A DNA stretch of 64,000 bases, taken from NCBI RefSeq assembly GCF_017357525.1, contig NZ_CP036172.1, forward strand, positions 1,462,561 to 1,526,560, in the 5' to 3' direction. Positions 34,854-43,578 of the stretch are shown here, piece by piece. The stretch is from Methanofollis aquaemaris. GTDB taxonomy: Archaea; Halobacteriota; Methanomicrobia; Methanomicrobiales; Methanofollaceae. Each line of letters opens with the position of its first letter. The stretch's first letter is position 1. A program made the translations under genes and the position numbers. Below the pieces are notes generated by a model, which saw only the letters and a program-made list of their open reading frames with translations, was not told where the DNA came from and did not search any database.

Positions 34854-34900
34854 TCTGTAGAATCAGGCATGAACCCGAAGATCATGCCGAATTCTCCAGA
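34854..34900. repeat. 47-bp mini-derivative of the dispersed repeat (two ends only)
   Basis: TCTGTAGAATCAGGCATGA at 34854-34872 faces an inverted copy (16 of 19 bases identical) at 34882-34900 with nine bases between. The sequence matches the left end of the large repeat copies, so it looks like an internal-deletion derivative or a solo end pair. Confidence 0.7.
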
Positions 34901-34951
34901 ACCGAATAAACCGGTTGGAGCCGGGATTCGTTCTCCCGGCCCCTTCCGATC

Positions 34952-36424
34952 CTAACCCGTCGGATCGAACTTTATGGCCCGGTCGTACACGATCTCGTTG
35001 TAGGACGGCCCGGTTTTCGTAGCATTCTCCAGGTAACTCCTCCAGATAATGTAGAGCGGCTGGTCAGGCTCGATGCCGTAACTTCCTATACCGGAGGGAA
35101 CCTCGAAGCAGTGCGGGTCACCCTCGCAATCCCTCGCGATCGTGTAGACATACAGGTACTTCGCATTGGGATTGTCAGGGAGGTACTCCTCGGCAGTCCC
35201 GCTGAAGTCCGCGTCGGTGATCGATCCGACGCCGTTCCACACATCCGCTCCATATAAGGAGAAGCTCGAGTACGTCGCCTTGCCCGTGGCTACGTGGTTG
35301 ACCCCGTAGACGATGATGAACTCATTCGTATCATTGCCGAGGGTGAGCGGCGGGTTTCGCAGGAAGTCGTAGTACTGCGTGGTGTCGAAGAAGGGCGGCG
35401 TCGGCGAATTGACAGTCTGGTTCGCGCTCCATAAATACGCGGCATCGTTGCTCGGCCCCACTCCATCGATCCCCCGCTGGATAGCATCATTCCCCATCGG
35501 GAAGCCGATACTCGTCGGAAGCTCCGTGGCAGTCAGGTTGCCGTGTTTCTCAAGAATCGCGTTCCTGAGATCTTCGAGATCGTCGGTAAGGTCAAGTTCC
35601 GTCTTCCCGGTTCCCCGGACTCTCAGTTCCGGGTACCCGTACGGATCGAGTTCTGTCGTGTTTTTCGGCGTCACGCGGAAGACAGTCGCAGGAGTGTTGT
35701 TGATGTACTCAGCACCGGCCTCCTTGTCGGCGAAAAGGGCCGGGCGGATAAATAGGCCGAACGTATCTGAGTCGTTTTCGAGGCCCAGGTTCAGGACGGA
35801 TGAGGGAAACACCTGGGTGTTCATCATGCCGTCCGAATATCCTGCCGATCGAGCGGCGGCACGGACGCGCTCGTCAATGCCCCTGTCGGCCGTGGCGACG
35901 ATCATCGTCGTCCGGTTGAACGGATCTCCCGACCCTCCGTTCGTGTTGATGACCTTGTTGTTCAGCGAATCGGCGATGTTGGAAAAGATCCACCTGGTCT
36001 CGGTTCCATACGTCCTGCTCATGAGATAATTATCGTACCCGAAGTACCTGCACTCCGGCGGCGTCTGTCCTACGAAAACAACGGCTTCGTTGGGACCGAG
36101 ATTCCAGAAGGAAGATGTGTTCCCGCTCATTCCAAGCGTTTTCGCAATTTCTGCTATCCGCTCGTCGACCGGATAGCCGGGTGCCGGTGGAACGAAATAC
36201 GCCAGATACTTTGTGGCGGGATTGTTTCCATATGCAGAAGGCATCACCCCTGAATCATAGAGTTTGATGAGATCGAAATACCCGATCTCGCCTTCCTGCA
36301 CGATGAACCCGTCCTCTTCTAACGCTTTCTGGAACGCGTCCACGTCACCTGTTTCTCCAGTCTGTGCAAGGCCATGCCCTACCAGCATGGCCACGAGTAC
36401 TGCAAAGAGGATGTACCGTCTCAA
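34952..36424 (-). CDS. exported, sequon-rich protein of unknown function
   Basis: 490 residues. A signal peptide is clear (MRRYILFAVLVAMLVGHGLAQ), and there is no further membrane anchor, so the product is secreted or loosely cell-bound. At least nine N-X-S/T sequons (for example NTSS, NRTT, NDSD, NLTA, NQTV, NDTN, NATK) make it a likely AglB substrate. The mature part has no motif I recognise; cysteines are few (CRYFGY, DCEGDPHC). Its context, beside deaminase and repeats, gives no functional hint. Confidence 0.75.
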   Translation of the reverse strand: MRRYILFAVLVAMLVGHGLAQTGETGDVDAFQKALEEDGFIVQEGEIGYFDLIKLYDSGVMPSAYGNNPATKYLAYFVPPAPGYPVDERIAEIAKTLGMSGNTSSFWNLGPNEAVVFVGQTPPECRYFGYDNYLMSRTYGTETRWIFSNIADSLNNKVINTNGGSGDPFNRTTMIVATADRGIDERVRAAARSAGYSDGMMNTQVFPSSVLNLGLENDSDTFGLFIRPALFADKEAGAEYINNTPATVFRVTPKNTTELDPYGYPELRVRGTGKTELDLTDDLEDLRNAILEKHGNLTATELPTSIGFPMGNDAIQRGIDGVGPSNDAAYLWSANQTVNSPTPPFFDTTQYYDFLRNPPLTLGNDTNEFIIVYGVNHVATGKATYSSFSLYGADVWNGVGSITDADFSGTAEEYLPDNPNAKYLYVYTIARDCEGDPHCFEVPSGIGSYGIEPDQPLYIIWRSYLENATKTGPSYNEIVYDRAIKFDPTG

Positions 36425-36569
36425 ACTCTTCCCCCCTCTGCGGGTGGAATACCATCCGGATGAGAAAAAGTTTTGGTTGTTTCCCGGCCCGACCGCTCGA
36501 CCCCCTCAATTTCGGCGACCGGAATGTTCATGGGCCGCCACGCACTCTCTCTATCCGGGTGTCGCTTCA

Positions 36570-37010
36570 ATGGATGAATTCATGCAGGCCGCCATCGAAG
36601 AAGCCAGAAAGGGACTGAACGAAGGCGGGATCCCCATCGGCTCGGTGCTGGTGATCGACGGTACGATCGTCGGTCGGGGACACAATCGCAGGGTGCAGAA
36701 GGGCAGCGCCATTTTACACGCCGAGATGGACTGCCTGGAAAACGCGGGCCGGCTCAAGCCCGGCGATTACCGTCGGGCGGCGCTGTACTCGACGCTTTCC
36801 CCCTGCGATATGTGCAGCGGTGCAGTCCTCCTCTACAAAATACCTCGGGTCGTGATCGGCGAAAACCGGACATTCCAGGGACCGGAGGAGTATCTCCGTT
36901 CGCGGGGCGTCGAAGTGGTCGTCCTGGACGATGAGGAGTGCGTGCGGATGATGTCGGAGTTCATTGCCGAGAATCCGGAGGTGTGGGACGAGGATATTGG
37001 GGAGGAGTAG
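36570..37010 (+). CDS. cytosine deaminase, yeast FCY1-like
   Basis: 146 residues of the zinc-dependent cytidine/cytosine deaminase superfamily: HAEMDC with the zinc His and catalytic Glu, and SPCDMCSG with the two zinc cysteines. The pattern EGGIPIGSVLV...GRGHNRRVQKGSAILHAE...LYSTLSPCDMCSGAVLLYKIPRVVIGEN and the ending WDEDIGE strongly recall yeast cytosine deaminase. The ATG at 36570 is used; the longer frame upstream overlaps the exported-protein gene on the other strand. A paralogue lies at 41201-41638. Confidence 0.87.
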   Translation: MDEFMQAAIEEARKGLNEGGIPIGSVLVIDGTIVGRGHNRRVQKGSAILHAEMDCLENAGRLKPGDYRRAALYSTLSPCDMCSGAVLLYKIPRVVIGENRTFQGPEEYLRSRGVEVVVLDDEECVRMMSEFIAENPEVWDEDIGEE

Positions 37011-37091
37011 AGAGATCATACCTTTTCGGGAGGAGGACGCCCCCGATAATCGAAGATACGAATCGAACTTTTCAGTGGGAAGTGCCCTGAA

Positions 37092-37529
37092 TCATATCTC
37101 GACGAAACCAGCGAGAAGAAACAGAAGTGCAACGGTTGACTTCACAATCGGACAGAGTTTCATCGCGAGAATGGGGGTTCTGGCGCCGGTGAGGAAGGTC
37201 CACATCGCCAGCACGATGAGAATGACGGCGGAGGACCGGAGTACGATCACGGAAACAGGATTCTCCACTCCCGCCGAAAAAGCGACGAGAGCGGCAAGGG
37301 CACCGATGAAAATGAGTGTCAATCCCTCTGCAACCCATTCCATCGTGATGATCCTCCGGTTATCCTCAGATATCGGCCCAAAACCGGCAACCACCGACTT
37401 CACCGGCGCAATATGTGCCGCACCCCAGAGTATGCTTATCAGGGAACCGACGTAGACGAGGAGATCCGCACTCACCAGGCCATCCACGGCGACGGGTATG
37501 CAGGGAACGATTATTATGTGTATCGGCAC
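37092..37529 (-). CDS. small membrane protein, four predicted helices
   Basis: 145 residues, nearly all hydrophobic: helices at about 22-45 (LLVYVGSLISILWGAAHI), 65-85 (WVAEGLTLIFIGALAAL), 93-112 (VIVLRSSAVILIVLAMW) and 125-143. Charged short loops separate them. I recognise no family or function. The start is uncertain because several GTG codons lie within the first 20 codons. Confidence 0.6.
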   Translation of the reverse strand: MPIHIIIVPCIPVAVDGLVSADLLVYVGSLISILWGAAHIAPVKSVVAGFGPISEDNRRIITMEWVAEGLTLIFIGALAALVAFSAGVENPVSVIVLRSSAVILIVLAMWTFLTGARTPILAMKLCPIVKSTVALLFLLAGFVEI

Positions 37530-38001
37530 TTTCCGTCCGGTATAGTCGAGGGCAAACGGCCGCCCAGCGACGCGCTGTTCTCTTCGTCACGATGGATTGT
37601 CTGCGTGGCCGGCAAGCGCCTCCTTAACCCCGGCACCCTACGAGAGAGAGTCCCGGCACGAGCATGAGAGAGCAAGGGATCATCTGTCTCTTCCGCCGGA
37701 CTGGCAACGGGTGTTATGACGGGAGGGCAGATCATCCAATCTACAATCCGTGGAATAGTTGCGTGGATAACTATCCCCTCTGTTGTCAGGCTATATGTCG
37801 AACGAAATGTTTCCGTTTCGGAAACAAAACATTTCTGATCCGGGAACAATGTCGGACGCGCCAGCCCAATACTTCATCACATCGCCCAGATCTTTTGATC
37901 ACACCATTCGGTTCAAAAACAGATCAAACCTCAACACCCAAGAAAAAGAGAAACCCCACCCACCCCGAAAAAAATAGTATCGGGAAGATTATCCTGAGAC
38001 C
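37530..38001. other. intergenic gap with an imperfect hairpin
   Basis: No gene supported. At 37804-37835 GAAAT-GTTTCCG-TTT-CGGAAAC-AAAAC-ATTTC forms a 7-bp perfect stem with outer arms; it could be an operator or terminator. The stretch near 37960-37980 is A-rich, next to the glnA 3' end. Confidence 0.4.
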
Positions 38002-39507
38002 TTACGCAACGTGCATGAAGCGGTCGACCAGTTCGCCAATCGCTTCTTTGTCGCCGTACAACTTCTCGCTGAGACCCTTGTCCTCATAGGCCTTGAGCGA
38101 CGCCACCCTGCTGTCGATCATGCCGGCGGGGAAGATCCCGTTCTCCTCGAAGATCGCACGCTTGGCGGCGAGGGCGTCGGCCGACTCCCAGCACGATGCC
38201 GGGAGCTGTTCGAGCTGGTCCAGACGCTCGCGGTACTCGGGCTTGAAGATGTTCACGTCGACGTAGAGCTTCTTTGCCAGTTCGAGAGCGTCGGGCATGT
38301 TGATGCCGCGCAGCGAGGTGACGATGAGACCGGCGATCATCAGGTAGGGATCAGCCGAGCCGTCGGGCACCCTGAACTCGATCGTCTGCTTGGACGGGCG
38401 CTCCGTCGTGAGACCGCGGTCGTACGGGTTGGCGTCCTGGGTCATGTGGTGGGCACCGGTCCAGCCCAGGGGCACGCGGACCACGACCGAGCGGTTGCGG
38501 TCGCCCCAGCAGACGTTGGTGGGCGCCTCCTGGTGCGGCACGAGCCTGAGGTACGAGGTCGGGATGGTGTCGCCAAAGGCGGTCAGGGCGTCGGCGGCAT
38601 CGAGGATACCGGCGATCATCTTCCTGGCGAGCGGGCTCAACTTCCCTCCCTCGACCATCAGGTTCTGACCATCCTTCTCGACGAGCATGTGGAAGTGCAT
38701 CCCGCTCCCCGCCTTGCCGACGGTGATCTTGGGGGCAAAGCTGATCTCGACACCGTATTGGTACCCGAGCATCCGCAGAATCCACTTCGCGATGATCAAC
38801 TGCTCCGCGGCCTCCTCGACCGGCATGGGCAGGAACTCGATCTCGTGCTGCTCGAAGTACTGATCTTCAGTGCTGAAGCAGCCGACCTCGGAGTGGCCGT
38901 ACTTGATCTTGCCGCCGGCCTTTGCGATCAACCGCAGCGCCTCGGTCCGCAGATCCTCGAACTTGGCGAAGGGTGCGGCGGTGTGGTAGCCCTTCTGGTC
39001 GAGGCCGGGGTAGAGATCCTCACGCTCGCTGATCACATAGTATTCCAGCTCGCCGAGGGTCTTGAAGACGCCGCCGGTCTGTCTGGTGAACTCTTCGTTG
39101 GCCTTGCGCAGGACATACCCCGGAGCGCTCTCCAGGGGCTTGCCCTCGTAGTCATAGTACGAACAGAGGATCTCGAGCGTCGGCACCTCGGTAAACGGAT
39201 TGACAAAAGCGGTCCGATAGCGCGGGATCACATACAGGTCGCTGCTCCCCGCTTCGATGAACGAGAAGATGTTGCTCCCGTCGACCCGCTCACCATCGGA
39301 GAGGATGGCGTCGAGGTGTTCCTTCGAAGAGATGATAAAGTTGAGCGTCTTGAGCTTGCCGTCCTCTGCAGCATAGCGGAAATTCACCATCTCGATACCA
39401 TTTTCATAGCAAAAACGAATAATATCGTCTTTGGTAAATTCTGACGACGGCTTCTTGAGGAAGCGGACGAGGTCGTTTGGATTCATCAAGATCTCAGAGT
39501 CTTTCAT
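38002..39507 (-). CDS. glutamine synthetase family protein
   Basis: 501 residues, somewhat longer than typical archaeal GlnA (about 440-480). The catalytic domain shows HEIEFLPM, the ATP/metal loop GSGMHFHM, NRSVVVRVP and IEFRVPDGSADPYLMIAGL. The beta-grasp N-terminus is present (MVNFRYAAEDGKLKTLNFII). The usual adenylylation-site tyrosine region is not obvious, and the N-terminal 20 residues are extra. It makes glutamine from glutamate and ammonia, or a related gamma-glutamyl amide; the divergent features leave room for the latter. Confidence 0.85.
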   Translation of the reverse strand: MKDSEILMNPNDLVRFLKKPSSEFTKDDIIRFCYENGIEMVNFRYAAEDGKLKTLNFIISSKEHLDAILSDGERVDGSNIFSFIEAGSSDLYVIPRYRTAFVNPFTEVPTLEILCSYYDYEGKPLESAPGYVLRKANEEFTRQTGGVFKTLGELEYYVISEREDLYPGLDQKGYHTAAPFAKFEDLRTEALRLIAKAGGKIKYGHSEVGCFSTEDQYFEQHEIEFLPMPVEEAAEQLIIAKWILRMLGYQYGVEISFAPKITVGKAGSGMHFHMLVEKDGQNLMVEGGKLSPLARKMIAGILDAADALTAFGDTIPTSYLRLVPHQEAPTNVCWGDRNRSVVVRVPLGWTGAHHMTQDANPYDRGLTTERPSKQTIEFRVPDGSADPYLMIAGLIVTSLRGINMPDALELAKKLYVDVNIFKPEYRERLDQLEQLPASCWESADALAAKRAIFEENGIFPAGMIDSRVASLKAYEDKGLSEKLYGDKEAIGELVDRFMHVA

Positions 39508-40101
39508 GAGGTTCGGGGTACGTTACGACCGTATGGTTAATCATCTTTTCCTGCACGCTATGTCATGATCGAAGGGCGCCTCTCCCCCAAAACAATTGCA
39601 TCGCATGATTTTAATAAAAATATACTGGTTATGATATACCCATTCCTGAAGATATCAAAAATCTGGGACAGGTTTCACACCGTCGGTCTGCCCTCTCACG
39701 CACCCGCCCAGGGGTGGCGAGGAGTCATTTCAAGATGGAAATATCCTCATAATTCAGGGAGAGAGGGGAAACGCCCCAGCGGAACGCGGCAGGTCCCGGC
39801 GGCGAACATTCCCAGTTCAATATACAAGATAGGGCCACGTAGAAATCCCCATACTCTTTACAGACCACTCTGATCCCACACCATCCCACATCAATCGCGC
39901 CCGGCGGGGCATGACCATACGATTGGCAGGAAGAGAGTGTGTGCCGCCCCCCACCTATTCTCGTCATGGAGGGATCGGGGGAGGAGCACCTTAGCATTCC
40001 TCGTCCTCCCGGTGGAGTGGCCCGTCGATCACGTCGGTGCCGGTCGGAGTCATCCCTGATTCACACTCCAGAAGAGGATTTCTGGAGAGCCAAAAAAAAA
40101 T
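39508..40101. other. intergenic gap with promoter and degenerate repeat pieces
   Basis: No gene supported. The first 130 bases are AT-rich and include TTAATAAAAATATACTGG near 39611-39628. Around 39758-39960 GC-rich pieces (GGGAAACGCCCC; CACATCAATCGCGCCCGGCGG) resemble fragments of the dispersed repeat modules, notably a stretch of copy 5 near 53476. Confidence 0.5.
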
Positions 40102-40575
40102 TTATCCCTGGCAGCCGGCAGGGCCTTCATCATCCTGTGTCGGACCGAAAACGACCTCAAGGACGCCGTTCCGGTAAGTCATCCACTCCACTTCAAGATC
40201 AAAGGAAGGGAGATCGACCTGCTTGCTGTACTGCCTCCCATGGTTCGCCGCGTCGATGTGCAGCACCGAACCCTCCTGCCAGACTCTGATCTCCTCCTCC
40301 TGCATCCCGGGGATCTCGGCGGTCACCAGATATTGTCGCTCGGTCTCCTGGACCTCGACCCAGGGCTCGTTCTGGTTCTCGTCATCTTCGACCACGTCCC
40401 CGCCGCTTATCTGGGACCAGACCGGTGGCAGGACATGACACCGCCCCCCCTGGATCATCAGGTCGACCCTGAACGCGATCGACCGGCCAGTGCCTTCCGC
40501 CATCGCCCGGCAGACCATCCGCCTGATATATTCATTGAGTTGCTGGAAATCTTCGTCTGGAATTTCAGAGTACAT
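40102..40575 (-). CDS. Hsp20/alpha-crystallin-domain protein
   Basis: 157 residues. An alpha-crystallin-like core from about residue 65: WVEVQETERQYLVTAEIPGMQEEEIRVWQEGSVLHIDAANHGRQYSKQVDLPSFDLEVEWMTYRNGVLEVVF, with the typical A-x-x-x-n-GVL strand motif. The N-terminus is acidic and contains QLNEYIRRMVCRAMAEG. It acts as a small holdase chaperone. The ATG at 40575 replaces a longer frame whose first 34 codons overlap the upstream intergenic region. Confidence 0.83.
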   Translation of the reverse strand: MYSEIPDEDFQQLNEYIRRMVCRAMAEGTGRSIAFRVDLMIQGGRCHVLPPVWSQISGGDVVEDDENQNEPWVEVQETERQYLVTAEIPGMQEEEIRVWQEGSVLHIDAANHGRQYSKQVDLPSFDLEVEWMTYRNGVLEVVFGPTQDDEGPAGCQG

Positions 40576-40676
40576 ACTGATTGTGCCCCCCTTGTGGGTC
40601 CGTCGCCCGCAGGCTTGTCCACAAAAATATACTGGCCGCGGGATAATAGGAGTTTGGATGAGGGCACCCACGACCA

Positions 40677-41156
40677 TTATTTGTGGTACGGCTCTCCCCG
40701 CAGGATTCTGAACGCACGGTAGACTTGCTCAAGAAGGATAACTCTGACCAGGGTATGGAGGAAGGTCATCCTCGAAAGCGAGAGGCGGAGATCAGAACGG
40801 ACATAAACCGCATCGGAAAGACCCAGGGGTCCGCCGATCAGAAACGAAACATCCCGCACCCCCTCGATCTCCCACCGGCCAAAGTGCTCGGCGAGTTCTT
40901 CGCTCGACCATGCCACACCCGCGGGGTCGAGCGCGACGACCAGGGCACCGTCAGGGACTGCGGCAAGCAACCGTTCCCCCTCCCGCTCCTTGACCTGCAC
41001 CTCCTCGGCCGGAGAGGCGTTCTTCGGGATCCGCTCGTCCCGCACCTCGACGACCTTCGCCCCCCCGTATGGACCCAGACGTTTCTCGTACTCTGCGATC
41101 CCCTCGGCAATGTAGCGCTCCTTCGCCTTCCCGACGGCGACGACACTGATCCGCAT
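40677..41156 (-). CDS. rlmH: 23S rRNA (pseudouridine1915-N3)-methyltransferase RlmH
   Basis: 159 residues of the SPOUT superfamily. MRISVVAVGKAKERYIAEGIAEYEKRLGPY at the start, ALDPAGVAWSSEELAEHF, the knot region FLIGGPLGLSDAV and LSLSRMTFLHTLVRVILLEQVYRAFRILRGEPYHK at the end are diagnostic. It methylates the pseudouridine at helix 69 of large-subunit rRNA using SAM. Confidence 0.95.
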   Translation of the reverse strand: MRISVVAVGKAKERYIAEGIAEYEKRLGPYGGAKVVEVRDERIPKNASPAEEVQVKEREGERLLAAVPDGALVVALDPAGVAWSSEELAEHFGRWEIEGVRDVSFLIGGPLGLSDAVYVRSDLRLSLSRMTFLHTLVRVILLEQVYRAFRILRGEPYHK

Positions 41157-41200
41157 ATCTGTCCCTCCCTTATTCCTCTATCAGGAGGATATTTACCCGC

Positions 41201-41638
41201 TCACTCCAGCGCCCCGATGTCCTCGTCCCAGAGTGTCGGGCGATCCAGAATAAACCGGTGCATCATCTCACGGCATGCGAGCAGGTCGAGGTCGACCACC
41301 TCGACCCCGTGCTCCTCCAGAAAGTCCCGGGCCCCGGCAAAGTTCGCCGACTCCCCGACGACCACCCGCGGGATCCCGAACTGGACCACCGCCCCGGCAC
41401 AGAGATAGCAGGGCATCAGGGTGGAGTACAGGACACAGTCCCCATACCTCCCGACCCGCCCGGCATTCCGGAGACAATCGATCTCGGCATGGAGAATGGG
41501 ATCGTCCTCCTGCACCCGGCGGTTGTGCCCGCGGCCGATCACCGCACCGTCCCGCACCAGCACCGCACCGATCGGGATACCCCCCTCGGCAAGGGAGGCC
41601 CGCGCCTCCCGCGCCGCCTCTCCCATGAACCGATCCAT
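41201..41638 (-). CDS. cytosine deaminase-like protein (second paralogue)
   Basis: 145 residues, clearly paralogous to the gene at 36570: HAEIDC and MPCYLCAG carry the zinc and catalytic residues, EGGIPIGAVLV, GRGHNRRVQ and the ending WDEDIGALE are shared. The second cysteine motif differs (PCYLC versus PCDMC), so specificity may differ. The ATG at 41638 lies just after GTGAGACTG; a GTG at 41647 is the alternative. Confidence 0.85.
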   Translation of the reverse strand: MDRFMGEAAREARASLAEGGIPIGAVLVRDGAVIGRGHNRRVQEDDPILHAEIDCLRNAGRVGRYGDCVLYSTLMPCYLCAGAVVQFGIPRVVVGESANFAGARDFLEEHGVEVVDLDLLACREMMHRFILDRPTLWDEDIGALE

Positions 41639-41750
41639 CAGTCTCACGATCGTACCTGCGTGTCATCAGATATAGAGTCTCCCAACCGGGCCTGCTCCAC
41701 GGACAGAAAAATCTCTAAATAATAAAGATAACTGGATGAGTGGTGATAGC

Positions 41751-42668
41751 ATGCAGAGAAAATACACCATTTTCCTTGTCGCCGTGCTTTTTGCTGGAAT
41801 GATCGCCATTGCCAGCGCAGCAACCAGCGACGAAGGTCTGATCGGCGGGGACAAAGGCTACTTCGCCGTACACTGTAATGTCGACGGGGCGAAGGTCTAC
41901 TTTGACGACGACCTGAAGGGCGAGATCAAGGACGGCCGCCTCCTGGTCGAAGTCTACACCACCGCAACGCCGTACAAGACGATCAGCGTCGAGGCGGACG
42001 GGTACCAGACGCACACCGCACCGATCCTCGAGTACCCGGCAAAAGACCAGACCGTGGACCTGACGGTGACCCTGGAGCAGGCACCCATCGGCGGGGACAA
42101 GGGGGCATACCTGGTGAAGTGCAATGTCGACGGAGCAAAGGTCTACTTTGACAACGACTTCAAGGGCGAGGTCAAAGACGGAGAACTCCTTGTCGAGATC
42201 TACACCACCGGCACCCCGTACAAGATGATCAGCGTCGAGGCAGACGGTTATGAGACCTACACCGCACCGATCGAGACCTACCCGGCAAAGGGTGAGAGCG
42301 TCGAACTCGACGTCACCCTCGAGCAGGCACCCATCGGTGGGGACAAGGGGGCATATCTGGTGAAGTGCAACGTCGAGGGTGCGGCGGTCTTCTTTGACGG
42401 CGACCTGAAGGGCGAGATCAAGGACGGAAAACTCCTTGTCGAGATCTTCACCACCGGCACGCCGTATAAGACGATCACCGTCGAGGCGCCCGGCTACCAG
42501 TCCTCGACCGTGCAGATCCAGCAGCACCCGGCAAAGGGTGAGACCGTCGAGGTCGACGTCACCCTCACGCCTGAGCCAACGCAGACCCAGACGCCTCTCT
42601 CCCTCTTCCCTGTACTCGGGGCGCTCGGGCTCTGCAGCGCACTCTTCCTGTTCTACAGGAAAAACTAA
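41751..42668 (+). CDS. exported PEGA-repeat protein with C-terminal anchor
   Basis: 305 residues: a signal peptide (KYTIFLVAVLFAGMIAIASA), three 82-residue PEGA-type repeats, a proline/threonine stretch (PEPTQTQTP) and a C-terminal hydrophobic segment plus basic end (FPVLGALGLCSALFLFYRKN). The last part looks like a sorting or membrane anchor, leaving the repeats outside the cell. PEGA domains often occur in surface proteins. The ATG at 41751 is favoured by GGTGAT at 41742 over the ATG at 41736. Function is structural or adhesive by inference. Confidence 0.85.
   Translation: MQRKYTIFLVAVLFAGMIAIASAATSDEGLIGGDKGYFAVHCNVDGAKVYFDDDLKGEIKDGRLLVEVYTTATPYKTISVEADGYQTHTAPILEYPAKDQTVDLTVTLEQAPIGGDKGAYLVKCNVDGAKVYFDNDFKGEVKDGELLVEIYTTGTPYKMISVEADGYETYTAPIETYPAKGESVELDVTLEQAPIGGDKGAYLVKCNVEGAAVFFDGDLKGEIKDGKLLVEIFTTGTPYKTITVEAPGYQSSTVQIQQHPAKGETVEVDVTLTPEPTQTQTPLSLFPVLGALGLCSALFLFYRKN
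41841..42578 (+). repeat. three in-frame 246-bp tandem repeats within the PEGA gene
   Basis: Units start at 41841, 42087 and 42333 with ATCGGYGGGGACAA and are exactly 246 bp (82 codons) each. High nucleotide similarity suggests recent duplication or gene conversion and a copy number that may vary. Confidence 0.8.
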
Positions 42669-43186
42669 CTCTTTTTTCCAGAGAGGCGCTCGAAGAAGGG
42701 GCGTTTCAGTTGACCGATCTCATAGTCGAAGTAGTCCACCCACTCGGCAACGAGCGAGGACTTCTTCTCTCCGGCGGCGAGGCGTGCCTCCAGCGCGGCG
42801 ATCTCGGCCGCGAGTTCCCGGCGCTGCCGGTCCAGTTCTGCCCTGAGGCCTTCGATCTCCAGGGCCTGCCTGGCAACCTGGCCCTTGAGATCGCGGGCCT
42901 CCAGATAGGCGAGGGTGACCGGGGACGGCTCGGACTCTCCCTCATCTCCGTCACCCGCGGGTGCCACGGCAACCACAACCGGCCTCTGTTCCCCTCCACC
43001 CGCGGCCTCCTCGGCCAGACGTTTCACTGTCTCGACGGCGGCAGGGGCATACAGACGGACCGGCCCGATGCTCCGGCCGCGGAAGAGGTCGGGATAAGTA
43101 TGGAGATACTCCCGCACCTCGTCCTCCGGGAGGCCGGCAAGGTCGGCGATCTCGGCAGGCTTCAGATAGACCATTCCTGTCTTCAT
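42665..43186 (-). CDS. putative MerR-like DNA-binding protein with coiled coil
   Basis: About 173 residues. The first 60 resemble a winged-helix domain (LKPAEIADLAGLPEDEVREYLHTYPDLFRGRSIGPVRLYAPAAVETVKRL). An acidic linker and a heptad-rich coiled coil (LKGQVARQALEIEGLRAELDRQRRELAAEIAALEARLAA) follow. No ligand domain is visible. The end overlaps the PEGA gene stop by four bases, convergently. The start could also be the ATG at 43201. The role is probably transcriptional, but this is inference. Confidence 0.65.
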   Translation of the reverse strand: MKTGMVYLKPAEIADLAGLPEDEVREYLHTYPDLFRGRSIGPVRLYAPAAVETVKRLAEEAAGGGEQRPVVVAVAPAGDGDEGESEPSPVTLAYLEARDLKGQVARQALEIEGLRAELDRQRRELAAEIAALEARLAAGEKKSSLVAEWVDYFDYEIGQLKRPFFERLSGKKS

Positions 43187-43296
43187 GACTGAGCAGATCA
43201 TCCCCCCGACACCGGAAAAAGTCTCCCATTTCGCACGACATGCGGTCTACACATCCCGGAGCAGGGGAAATAGGCGCACCCCACGCATCCAAGAGA

Positions 43297-43305
43297 TTAT
43301 ATAAT
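43297..43305 (+). promoter_or_regulatory. TATA box for the DUF5654 gene
   Basis: TTATATAAT centred about 25 bases upstream of the ATG at 43326; this spacing predicts a leaderless mRNA. Confidence 0.6.
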
Positions 43306-43325
43306 GTGCAGATCATCTCCCGCCC

Positions 43326-43565
43326 ATGACCCTCTATGCGGAAGTACTGGACAAGATCGCGGCCCTGCTCACCGCCGCCTTCGGGCTGGTCGCCGCACTG
43401 GCATGGAACGGGGCGATCCAGGAACTCTTCAAGGAAGTCTTCGGGACGGCGGAGAACCTGACCGCACAGACCATCTATGCCGTCGTGGTGACGCTCATCG
43501 CCGTGCTGGTCACCATCCTGATCGCACGGGCGGCCGCCAGAGCAAAAGAAGAGACAAAGACGTGA
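43326..43565 (+). CDS. DUF5654 family small membrane protein
   Basis: 79 residues with two hydrophobic helices, about 10-28 (IAALLTAAFGLVAALAWNG) and 48-68 (TIYAVVVTLIAVLVTILIARA), joined by an amphipathic loop containing LFKEVFG. This matches the DUF5654 pattern common in methanogens and other archaea; function unknown. Basic C-terminal tail (RAKEETKT). Confidence 0.8.
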   Translation: MTLYAEVLDKIAALLTAAFGLVAALAWNGAIQELFKEVFGTAENLTAQTIYAVVVTLIAVLVTILIARAAARAKEETKT

Positions 43566-43578
43566 AGGGGAAGACCCT

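Noticed and set aside
38011-39444. Long open frame (477 codons) antisense to the glutamine synthetase gene
   Set aside because: It is the mirror of a GC-rich coding sequence; the product has no recognisable motif, while the opposite strand encodes clear glutamine synthetase signatures.
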